In this document: one piece after another, positions 11,921 through 24,400 of the stretch | How the letters are laid out: the number at the start of each line of letters is the position of its first letter | Numbering within the stretch: the first letter of the stretch is position 1 | NCBI GenBank assembly: GCA_025642075.2 | Contig: JAODUO010000440.1 | Span: 234,001 to 298,000, forward strand | Reading direction: 5' to 3' | Source of the DNA: Ridgeia piscesae | Taxonomy: Eukaryota > Annelida > Polychaeta > Sabellida > Siboglinidae | Length of the DNA stretch: 64,000 nucleotides | Program-made: the position numbers and the translations under genes | Notes under the pieces: model-generated | Told to the model about the DNA's origin: nothing | What the model saw: only the letters and a program-made list of their open reading frames with translations | Database searches by the model: none

Positions 11921-12839
11921 CTTTTGCATTCTGCCAACAGACAACAGGGAACACGTGGACACAATGTACGATATCAATGTGGGCCCGTAAATCTTCAGTC
12001 AGGTCAGAAACTGCTCTAATTCACAGGCCAAGTGTGGATGTGGATGTGGATGTATCTACCGATTTTGTCACATGACGTTGCAAGAATGAAACGAGGTGTT
12101 CTAGTAAGTAAGTGAAAGCTTATTTCATGATGTAACCAGGTCACCTGGCTTATCGTGATTTTCAATGGGCCATCATCACACAACACACTCTTACGGACCT
12201 ACAGTAAACCTTTAGATAAAATATATAGTTAACAATAATAAATAATGAATACTAGAAATAGTTATAAAAAAAATATCTTCCTAGAAGAATGGTTACCAGT
12301 AATGTGTGTGTAAGTATATGGAGAGCAAATGAGCGGAGAAAGGCAGACAAATCACGACAGAAAAATCACAACAGGCTGCAATATGTTACGAGTTGAAAGA
12401 GTTGAAAAGTGACCTTGTCTGCCTGGTAACCTAGAGCTGGTGTTTTGCAAAAATGAATCAACAGGTGTTCACTGAATCAACTATATTTCACCCTACTTGG
12501 ACTGGCATATCAACATGGGTTGAGATGGCGGTGTAGACAGAGCAGCACCTGATTTAGGGGACATGTCTACAAGAACAGCTAAGTTCAGACTACTGCAGCA
12601 AAGAGAGTGGGTGGTTTGCGGAAGCAGATTGGTATGCATTTGAGTTCAGAAAGAAGAAGAATTTGAACCAGATACGAGTGGGTAACGTGTAGTAATTATG
12701 CAGTTTGAGGGAGGCCACCTACCAGAAGAATGGGGAGGTGGTGAGACATCCAGGTCACAAGAAAACGGGAAAGTCGTAAGTTGGGAAGGCTATATTATAT
12801 ATATATATATATATAATTATATATATATAATTATATATA

Positions 12840-12887
<48 letters not shown>

Positions 12888-15467
12888 TGTGTGTGTGTGT
12901 GTATGTGTGTGTACTAGCCAAGTAATCCAGTGATATTTAGGGGGAATACAGACACCACCTGAAATGTTTGAAAATTTGCGATCCCAAAGTCACACGCCTG
13001 TCACCCTGAATAAATATGCTAGCAGAGCTAAATATCACTTCTGGAAAAAGGCAGTCTCCCTTGCTAAAAAATTATAGTGTTTCAGTGAGTCAGAATTAGG
13101 TCGCGTAATCATGTTACGATGCAACAAAATTCACGCATAGCCTTATGAATTATTGATCCCTCCCTCTGTGTACTCCATCTTCTGGATAAATTTTGAAAAA
13201 GTCTAAACCCACGAACCCTCCACACGGGCCCGCAAGATCACTTGCAAAATGTAAGCCCAACAAATGCAAAACTGAATGGAGACATGGGTCCACAGACAGG
13301 CAGACAGGCGTTGTTGAAATGGGCAGGCTGTGTAAGATGTTTTTATGGTGCTGTATCCACATAAACAAGTATACCTCTTGTTAAAATAGTGTTTTAAAAT
13401 TGCATAACATAAAATATTACAAAGAACAGAGTTATTTCCACTGCATATTTTAAAATGAATATACTAAGTTTTAAAACATGTTTGCCCACGCACCAAACTC
13501 GTAGTGTGGTCAACCCCCACTGAACTCGTTTGTATCCTCGCAATTCTACGAATCTGCCGATGTTTTCCAGCCTGGGTTGTTTTGTTGGTCACAGGCGTCT
13601 GTTGTTTCGTCAGCCTTGTGTTTACCCGTGAGTGCGTGGCTGTGGAGGGTTCACTTCCCATGGTCGCTCTCTCACTCCTGGCCTGTCTCTCCCCTGGCAA
13701 GTTCAACACAAGTAGTTATGTAACAGATTCAGGGAGCACTGATGGTGTACAACAAAACAACACACAAGTACTTATGTAACAGATTCCCATGGTACGTTCG
13801 CACTGATGGGTGTACTTAAACAACTCAAGCAACACAAAAAAGTACTTATGTAACAGATTCAGGGAGCACTGATGGTGTACAACAAAACAACACACAAGTA
13901 CTTATGTAACAGATTCAGGGAGCACTGATGGTGTACAACAAAACAACACACAAGTACTTATGTAACAGATTCAGGGAGCACTGATGGTGTACAACAAAAC
14001 AACACACAAGTACTTATGTAACAGATTCAGGGAGCACTGAGGGTGTACAACAAAACAACACACAAGTACTTATGTAACAGATTCAGGGAGCACTGATGGT
14101 GTACAACAAAACAACACACAAGTACTTATGTAACAGATTCAGGGAGCACTGATGGTGTACAACAAAACAACACACAAGTACTTATGTAACAGATTCAGGG
14201 AGCACTGATGGTGTACAACAAAACAACACACAAGTACATATGTAACAGATTCAGGGAGCACTGATGGTGTACAACAAAACAACACACAAGTACTTATGTA
14301 ACAGATTCAGGGAGCACTGATGGTGTACAACAAAACAACACACAAGTACTTATGTAACAGATTCAGGGAGCACTGATGGTGTACAACAAAACAACACACA
14401 AGTACTTATGTAACAGATTCAGGGAGCACTGATGGTGTACAACAAAACAACACACAAGTACTTATGTAACAGATTCAGGGAGCACTGAGGTGTACAACAA
14501 AACAACACACAAGTACTTATGTAACAGTTCAGGGAGCACTGATGGTGTACAACAAAACAACACACAAGTACTTATGTAACAGATTCAGGGGAGCACTGAT
14601 GGTGTACAACAAAACAACACACAAGTACTTATGTAACAGATTCAGGGAGCACTGATGGTGTACAACAAAACAACACACAAGTACTTATGTAACAGATTCA
14701 GGGAGCACTGATGGTGTACAACAAAACAACACACAAGTACTTATGTAACAGATTCAGGGAGCACTGATGGTGTACAACAAAACAACACACAAGTACTTAT
14801 GTAACAGATTCAGGGAGCACTGATGGTGTACAACAAAACAACACACAAGTACTTATGTAACAGATTCAGGGGAGCACTGATGGTGTACAACAAAACAACA
14901 CACAAGTACTTATGTAACAGATTCAGGGAGCACTGATGGTGTACAACAAAACAACACACAAGTACTTATGTAACAGATTCAGGGAGCACTGATGGTGTAC
15001 AACAAAACAACACACAAGTACTATGTAAGTTAGAGCACATGGTGTACAACAAAACAACACACAAGTACTTATGTAACAGATTCAGGGAGCACTGATGGTG
15101 TACAACAAAACAACACACAAGTCCTTATGTAACAGATTCAGGGAGCACTGACAAAACAACATACAAGCAAGCATGGATGCAAATGCCGAAAATCAAGTAC
15201 AGGTCGTTGTGTGTATATTTATATATTTATTTACTTCTACTTTTAAACCATGACATATTGATACACACACAAACACACACTCATCACCCACCCACCCACA
15301 CTCATCCACACCACCCACCACCACCACACTCACCCACACAAACATCCACACAAACACACACCACCACCCACACAAACACACTCACCCACCCACCCAACAA
15401 ACCCACACCCACCTCACCCACCCACACAAACACACCACCCCACCCACACAAACACACTCACCCACCC

Positions 15468-15499
<32 letters not shown>

Positions 15500-18400
15500 T
15501 TTGTTCAACGTGGTCATCACAGCAAGAGCCCACTTTGGCTATGGCGAAAGGTCATGGCCATACGTAACACTGATCAAAAATGGTCCTTGTGGAACAGTCT
15601 GAACATTTATTTGATTAAGCACTTGGTTAACATAGATATTTTACCCTTCCGACCATGATGATCCCTCAAAATATGATCCCTCAAAATATACCTTATTCTC
15701 TCTAACATGACTTTCGAACTGCAATGTGATTATGTTCTTTAAAAACGTCATCATATTCCTTATCAACTAAGTTTATGTTTTGCTACACCACACTGCCAAG
15801 AGCACCACCTGGGGACCGTAAGGAAAACACACCTGTTGTTGTCGCCTTAGACTTGCTAGTTACATTCTCATGACACACTTTCTTTGCCTGCTGAGATTCA
15901 TTTGTGCCATGTGAAGGTCGTTTCGTTGACACGCTCTGTCGGGTGCAGATTCGACTGCGAGGTGGCTCCATGGCTGTCGACCGCTCTAAAATTGCAAACA
16001 ACCAATAAAAACATTGAATTCTGCACATAAAAGCTGTTCTCTTCTACACCCATAAATATTCAATGTTTTAATTAGATGTTGTCTAATTGCTGGAATGTTC
16101 ACTGCAGGCAAGTACACAGGCATACATACGTCACCTATTTTCGCTGTTAAAATGCATTACTTAATATTGTGCATAATACCTTAACATGTTTTCCACATGT
16201 TAACCAACTTATTGCTATGATATTCAATGTCATCTATATCAAGATAACAAATATATCTATAAACAAAATCATTTGGCATAATCATAAACGGAGACAGGCA
16301 AGAGTCGTCATTGGAGCATCGAACCCCCAAAAAATTATGGTGGAAAAGCAAATTCAAACATGTGTTTTGAGGTTTTTTTATGAAAGGTGGCTATAGTTTC
16401 AGAAGGTTTAATTGTAATAGAGGGTTGACTCCAGATTGTTGGCACGGCTAGAGAAAGCAGGTTGAGATGGCAGTTAACATAGCATACATGTGTGTGGTGA
16501 AATAGCCAGGGCCAGTGACTGAAGTCATAGTCAAAACTATTGTACTTTTATAGTGAAAGAAATAAAAATGTGAAGAAATAGGGGTATTTGCATATAATAT
16601 GCCAAATTGACACACATCTGCATATAAGCTTACACAAAAAACACATTCATTCGTAGAAGTTTAACAGCACAGTTGTCCCTAACAAGCACCTTATCAAGTA
16701 ATCCTACATTTCATAACACTGCATTGCCGAAAGCACCACCTGGTGAGTATAATGTGAACCCACCTGTAGCTGTTGTCGTAGACTTGCTGGTTATGATTTC
16801 GTGACACATTTTCTTCGCATGTTGAGAGTCCTGCGTAGCCTGAGACAGTTGCTTTGTTGACACACTCTGCCGCGTGCTGATTCTACTTGGCTGTGGCTCT
16901 ACGGCTACTGGCCCCTCTGAAATGTCAACAACCAATCAAAACCTGACAACAGATGCACCTCATCTGTTTATATAGACTTCATTATGAATAACAAATCATG
17001 TTTGATTCTCCATAAATTACACATGGACTTTTGTGTGCCAGATGATAGCATGTGCCAAATAAACACAGTGACAAAGCAGTCCAATTTAATAAACTTATAG
17101 TGACAAACAAAACATGGAAACTACTGCCAGTCGATTTGAACTATTCACTGTGAGGTGCGTCATTGGCCTAAAGGGGGTTGTAACTAAAAATATACAATGC
17201 TGAGCTCATGAGAACTAAAGATTCCAACCGATTCACGTAATCAGGCAACATAAATCTGATGGTCTAATACGATTCTCAGTTTTTATGACATAAATAAGTA
17301 AGCTGGGATGTTTATCAGGTATACAAGAGAATGAGGCTGATTTAGACTTTGGAGAGGGAGCTCAATATTTCAGAAGGTTTATGTAGAGTTGCAATGGCAG
17401 AGTTTAAAGGGTAACAATAGGCAATTGTTTAGGTCTATGCATTTAGAAGTATTAACAAAATCCAATCATTTACAAGTACAATTATAATAGTTATGTCAGT
17501 AGTTTACTAGACAAACTTGCTGAAATAATACATTCAAGTTGCATGAGCAGCACAATTTTGATGGAATCAGTTATTCAGTTTCTGGACTGGGAATATTAAT
17601 CTAGTTCAAGATGCTCAGTAAACCAATATATTTTGGCCAACCATTTTTGGCATTTATAATGATAATGTTCTCATTTCCAATTTTCCTTACATAAGTTGCT
17701 TTTATGTATATCGTGAGATTTGTTATCTACAGTTTACAACATAAACAATCATGAAATTTGCTTTATCGCCATAATTTATCAAAACTTTCTTCCAAACTTC
17801 AGTATGGTAGACGGTATGGTGTGGTGTGGTGTGGTGTGGTGTGGTGTGGTGTGGTATGACAGACAAGTGAGCTGGCATATACATGTATATGTCAGTCAAA
17901 TCTAGGAATCAGGTGCATCATAATCGATTCCGCGTTCTCAGTTAAAAACGTTGACTGTCGTCAACATCAAAAAGTAACCCATGTTTCTCTTTAGTATGTG
18001 TCAAGATCACTCTAAACATAATAATGCCACCTACAAAATATTGCTGTTGGGATACTATTTGTGTGTGATGTCTATAGCAGCAATAGATCTAATATTTTTG
18101 ATTAGATTAAGATTATTTTTTGAGGAAAATTAACATCTTAGTGAAAGTCTAGTTTATTATAAGGAATGCATTTTGGCTAAAATTACACATCTGATATTTT
18201 CAGTTTGTTTGTAGAATAGACCAGTGTAATGTATGACCCGGCCCCCAGCGCCAGGTCACATGACACGAGGGATGCGAACTATTATTGTATAGCGACGTGC
18301 ACACTAAACATTTCACTGGGGTTGGTGACTGCTCGACTCACCAAGTCTGTCCTTGAGAGTGTCGTTCTCCTCCTCCACCAGGTGGTAGCGCTGTAGCAGA

Positions 18401-21400
18401 CTCTGGAAACGGCTGCGCCACACTTCCACATCTTTTGTCTTCTGGTCTAACTCCGCCTTTGTCTTGTCGTCACTCGTCTGTCACACACACCCACAACTCC
18501 TTGAAAACACTCCTTAAATTTAAAGGGAGGGTGCCAGCTCCTCTGCCCAGAATTGGCAGAGCAGTAGTTTGTACCAGAAAGTCTGCTGTCTAGAACGTGG
18601 GAAGGTTAAACATCAGAGTTTTACTCGGCCCACCTTGGCATTATTGATTGATTGATTATTACATTTTTTTTGAAACTAGATGTTTTGTTTACCATTTGAC
18701 TGATTGGCAGGCGGAATCTTTCAAATTGTGAACATTGTACCAAGCTTGATAAAGAAACTAAACACAAACTGGCAGGCAGACAACCTTCAACATACATGCT
18801 GTAGTCACAAGAATGTAATACTAAATACAAAATAATAAAACTATCAAATCACACACCTCTTTAGCAATGTATAAATGCCCAATACTGATGTCTTGCAAAA
18901 GGCCAATGTAATCTCCTCCTTTATCACCACAAAACAGAAACCGAATAAGTTTAAATTAGTAAGTCCATCTTATTACAACTGACATTAGAACACAGTTACA
19001 CTCACCCTACATGTGTCACATTCCTCCTTCAGGCGGAGTTGCTCCTTGGAGGCCTCATCAATCTTCTTCTTCAGCATGATCAACTCTGCCTGTGTTTCTT
19101 CCAAGAGCTTGGCCTTGCTCCTGAGTTGCTCAAGCTCTTCTTGAGCATGTTCCAAGAGCTTGATCTTGCTTCGTAATTGTTCCAACTCTTCCTGAGCATG
19201 CTCCATGAGCTTGACCTTGCTCCTAAGTTGCTCGAGTTCCTCCTGAGCATGTTCAAAAAGTTTTGCCTTGCTCCGGAGTTGCTCAAGCTCTTCCTGGGCA
19301 TGCTCCAAGAGCTTGACTTTGCATCGGAGTTGCTCCATCTCTTGCACTTTCGTCTCCAGACTGACCTTGGTGTTGTTCAGCTCCTCCGTTGTCTGTGTCA
19401 CCGCAGCCTTGAGCGATGTGGAGCGAGCGACCAGCTCCTCATTCCCCATGTCAAGTTCCGCCTTCTCAACGACCAGCTGCTCCATCTGGTCACCCAGCTG
19501 CGCAACCTGACACTCCAGCTCCGCTTTGTCCTGCAAAAGCAAGTCCACCTTGTGCCCAAGGTCAGTACACGTCGCCTGCAGTGTCTCACGACGCAATCGC
19601 TCGTCCGACACCTGCTGTTCGAGAGCAGCGACCTCTTGACGCATCGTGTTGAGGTCGCGTTGAGCGTCGGCCAGTTGTTGTGTCACTGTCGTCGTGTCAG
19701 CTGTCAACTGTGTCAGCTCCTGCTGCAAACAGTGGTTGTTGGTATGTGCTGCCTCCAGACCTGCTGTCAGTGTGTCGACACTGTCCCCGTGGTTCACGGC
19801 TGCTGCCTCCAGGTCACACACACGCTCCTTTGCACGGCTGTACTGGGCCCGGGCGGAGTCGAACTCCGCCAGTAAGTTGTCATGAGCTGCGAGTGAGGCT
19901 CCACACTTCTCCTCCAGTCGCCTTGCCTCTCCCTCTGCCTCTTCTGCTTCCTGCTCCAGTCTCCCTACAGTCTTCCCCAGCTCTTCGACCTCCCGCGACT
20001 TGCTCTCCCAGTCTACCTCCATGTCCCTCAGTTCCTTCCGTAGTGCTTCCATCTCAGCCTCGCGCCTCCCCAACACATCCTGGTGGCCCGCAGCTGCACT
20101 AACAGCAGCATCTCTCTCAGCCTGCAATGCCTCCAGGCTCGCCTGAAGGTCATGTGACGACCTCTGACTCTCATCTAGCTCCGTCTGGAGCCCCTCCGCC
20201 TCCATCTGGATCACCTGCAACAATTCCTCCCTCTCCTCTGCCTTTGCTTCCATTTCACCTTTTTCCTTCTCCATTTTCTCCACTCTACCACGGAGCTGCT
20301 CCGTGATACTCATGAGCTGATCGTGTGCCACATCTACTTGGCTGGACATCTCCTGGAGCTCGCGATGCTCCGCCTGGATGGCCTCACACTGCTGCACCGC
20401 CCTGTCTCTCTCGGAGCTGACCACGGACAAGTGGCTCTGCAACTCACACATCTGCTCAACGAACTGGCTCTTCTGCTCGTTCAGTTCCTCCAACTGGTCA
20501 CGCAGCTCCTGGAGCAGCTCCCCAAGTGCTTCATACTCCGTCTGTTTGGCCTCCACCTGGTTGTGCAGTCGTGCGTTCTCATCATGGGAAGTCTGCGCAT
20601 CAATCCTTGCAGATTCAACGTCTGATCTCAGTGTCAAAATGTCCTGCTGTTTGTCATCCAACATCTCCTGCTTCTCCTGCAGATGCTTCTCCAGCGTGGC
20701 AATGGCCTGTCTCAGGTTGGTGACGTCACAGTTGTACTGTTCAGTGAAGCGGTCATGCTTCTCCCTCAAGTCTCCCATGGCAGCTTCCTGCTCCTCCCCC
20801 TGCATCCGCAGCTGTTCCCTGGAGGCCTCGAGGGATGACACGTGTTGGCGTAGCTGTGCCTCCGTGGTCCCTGCCTCCGACAGCTTTCCCTCCAACTCCA
20901 CAATCTGATTGTTTGCAGCAGCCAACTTCTCTTCAGAGGTCGCAAGATCGCTCTCAATTTCTCTGCACCTGTCGACAGTGTCAGTTTCTTGTGCTCCAGC
21001 TTGTGACAACTGGAGCTGTAGTTGCTTCACCATGGTATTTAAGCGAGACGTTTCTGACTCCGTCTGTATGCATGCATCGTCAATCTGTCCCTGCAGCCTC
21101 TCAATCAGTGCCAGCTGGTCATCTCTCTCGACAGCTGCCTGCTTGGTGCTGCCCTCTAGCGAGACAACCTCCTGTTGGAGCTGCGCTTGCATCGTCGTTG
21201 CTTCTGAGAGTTTCTGTTCAAGTGCTAGTTTGTCATCATTTGCAGCGGCCAACTTCACTTCAGTGTCGTTCAGCTGGGCCTCCACTAGACGCAGTTTCTC
21301 CCGGGCACATTCCTGCTCCTGCTGGGAGGAACTTCCCAGTCGGTCTGAGTCCTCTGTCAGTGACTTGATTCTTTCCCTTGCTGCTGACAACTGCTCAGTC

Positions 21401-24400
21401 CGCTCATCAACCTCCAACTTGGCTGCTGACAACTGCTCAGTCCGCTCATCAACATCCAACTTGGCTGCTGACAACTGCTCAGTCCGCTCATCAACCTCCA
21501 ACTTGGCTGCTGTCAGCTGCTCTTCTGACACAATGGCCCGCTGTTCTAACTGTTCCACGGACACTGTCAGTCGACTCACTTCATCTAGTTCTGCAATTGT
21601 TTGGGAATGCTTCACGTCGCTGGCATGGAGCATGTCCTTAGTCTCACTCAGCTGATCCAGCTGTGCCTGCAGTTCACACAGCTGGTTCTCATGCTGTCGT
21701 TGCTGCTCCAAGTTCTTTTGTTCCATTTCATGCAAGGCACAAGAAAGATCCGTTGACTTCGACTCCACTGTCATTGCCTGCTCCTCGATTGTTGCTAGAG
21801 CGATGTCCAAGTCTGACCGGACCCTGTCCACCACAGCCTGTTTCTCTTTCACTTCCTCCTCAAGTTGGTTGATCCTGACGGTCAAGTCTGCTTCCTTCTG
21901 ACTGTGCCGCTCTTCCTCCGTGGATAAAGCCTTCTCTAGGGCACACACAGAGTCACGCAACACCCCAAGTTGTATTTCGCTGTCGTCCACTCGTTCTCTC
22001 GCTTCACACAACTGTCGCTCCAACTCAGACACTGCCACCTGGTGACCGGCATACTGATTCTCGTTTTCGGTCACAATCCTGTCTTTCTCTGCAAGAATCA
22101 ACTTCTCACTGTCTGACTTCTGCAGGACCAACTCCTGCTGTGTGTCGGCCAACATCTCCTGCTTCTCCTGCAGACGCTTCTCCAGCGTGGCGATGGCCTG
22201 TCTCAGGTTGGTGACGTCACAGTTGTACTGTTCAGTGAAGCGGTCATGCTTCTCCCTCAAGTCTCCCATGGCAGCTTCCTGCTCCTCCCCCTGCATCCGC
22301 AGCTGTTCCCTGGAGGCCTCGAGGGATGACACCTGTTGGCGTAGCTGTGCCTCCGTGGTCCCTGCCTCCGACAGCTTTCCCTCCAACTCCACAATCTGAT
22401 TGTTTGCAGCAGCCAACTTCTCTTCAGAGGTCGCAAGATCGCTCTCAATTTCTCCACACCTGTCGACAGTGTCAGTTTCTTGTGCTCCAGCTTGTGACAA
22501 CTGGAGCTGCAGTTGCTCCACCATGGTATTTAAGCGAGACGTTTCTGATTCCCCCCGTGTGCATGCATCGTCAACCTGTCCCTGCAGCCTCTCAATTAGT
22601 GCCAACTGGTCATCTCTCTCGACAGCTGCCTGCTTGGTGCTGCCCTCTAGCGAGACAACCTCCTGTTGGAGCTGCGCTTGCAACGTAGTTGCTTCTGAGA
22701 GTTTCTGTTCAAGTGCTAGTTTGTCATCATTTGCAGCGGCCAACTTCACTTCAGTGTCCATCAGCTGGGCCTCCACTAGACGCAGTTTCTCCCGGGCACA
22801 TTCCTGCTCCTGCTGGGAGGAACTTCCCAGTCGGTCTGAGTCCTCTGTCAGTGACTTGATTCTTTCCCTTGCTGCTGACAACTGCTCAGTCCGCTCATCA
22901 ACCTCCAACTTGGCTGCTGACAACTGCTCAGTCCGCTCATCAACCTCCAACTTGGCTGCTGTCAGCTGTTCTTCTGACACAATGGCCCGCTGTTCTAACT
23001 GTTCCACGGACACTGTCAGTCGACTCACTTCAGCATTTAGTTCCGCAATCGTTTGGGAATGCTTCACATCGCTGGCATGGAGCATGTCCTTAGTCTCACT
23101 CAGCTCATCATGTAATGTGGACAGTTCATTTTGCAACACTGCCTTCTCTGACTCTGCTGTCTTAGTGGCAAACTCCAGCTGTGCCTGCAGTTCACACAGC
23201 TGGTTCTCATGCTGTCGTTGCTCTGTGAAATTCTTTTGTTCCATTTCATGCAAGGCAGAAGAAAGATCCGTTGACTTCGATTCCGCTGTCAATACCTGCT
23301 CCTCGATTGTTGCTAGAGCGATGTCCAAGTCTGACTGGACCCTGTCCACCTCAGCCTGTTTCTCTTTCGCTTCCTCCTCAAGTTGGTTGATCCTGACGGT
23401 CAAGTCTGCTTCCTCCCGACTGTGCCGCTCTTCCTCCGTGGATAAAGCCTTCTCTAGGGCACACACAGAATCACGCAACACCCCAAGTTGTATTTCGCTG
23501 TCGTCCACTCGTTCTCTCGCTTCACACAACTGTCGCTCCAACTCAGACACTGCCACCTGGTGATTGGCATGCTGCTTCTCGTTTTCGGTCACAATCCTGT
23601 CTTTCTCTGCCAACAATGTCTGATACTGTTCCTTTATGTCACTTTTCTCAACATCCGACTGGATGATGCTCACCTCAAGCGATGCGACACGCTGGTTGAG
23701 AACAACGACCTCATCCATCCTGTCTTTCAGCTGCTGCTCTGTGTCCTCGCCACAGTCATACGCCACCCTCAGCTGTGCCTCCAACTTGCTCCTCGCCCCC
23801 TCCAGCTCTCTCACTCGTGTTTCACTCACAAACTCTGTCTGCTCCAGTTCCTCCGTCCTTGCACTCAGCTCCACCTTCAAGCTTGTCAGTTCATCCACGG
23901 CTACCTTCAGCTCCCTCTCTCTCTTCCCCAGTGTTTCTTTCAGGTCATCTAACTCTTCTCTCAATTTCCCCAAGTCTTCGTTACTCATCTCGCTGATCAA
24001 TGCTGTCTCACCAAGTTCGTGTTTTGCTGCTGCCAAGTCGGCCGTGTACTCCGTGTGTACACTCTGGAGTTGGTCACTGCGGGATTGTAATTCGCCACGT
24101 AATTTCTCGACTTCCTGTTGCAGCGTGTCTATCTCTCCCTGGTAAGTGGACAGCTTAAATGCGTGCTCCGACATGAGTGAATCCAATTCACTCACATGAC
24201 GAATTTCTTCCTCATGTAGTGTCGCTTCAATTTCTCTCGTCTTTCCGACCTGTGTCTGTAGCGCCATCTGGAGTTCACTCTTGGAACAATCAGCAGACAT
24301 CTTCACCATCTGAATGTCGCTTTCCAATGTTTCTAACTGGCGTGATTTCTCAGAAATGGCTGCCTCCAGGTCGGAAATGTGCTTCTTAAACTCAGCGCAT

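Noticed and set aside
11715..11930. Stronger-looking acceptor for the last exon (start at 11930)
   Set aside because: It would be phase 0 and does not join the phase-1 end of exon 15833-15985 without another exon that I cannot find; kept as an alternative.
13703..15168. Regular direct repeats resembling a CRISPR array
   Set aside because: The units are contiguous without unique spacers and lie in a eukaryotic intron; it is a minisatellite. The same applies to the other arrays.
15177..15602. 141-codon His/Pro/Thr-rich frame
   Set aside because: Produced by the CA/CACCCA simple repeat.
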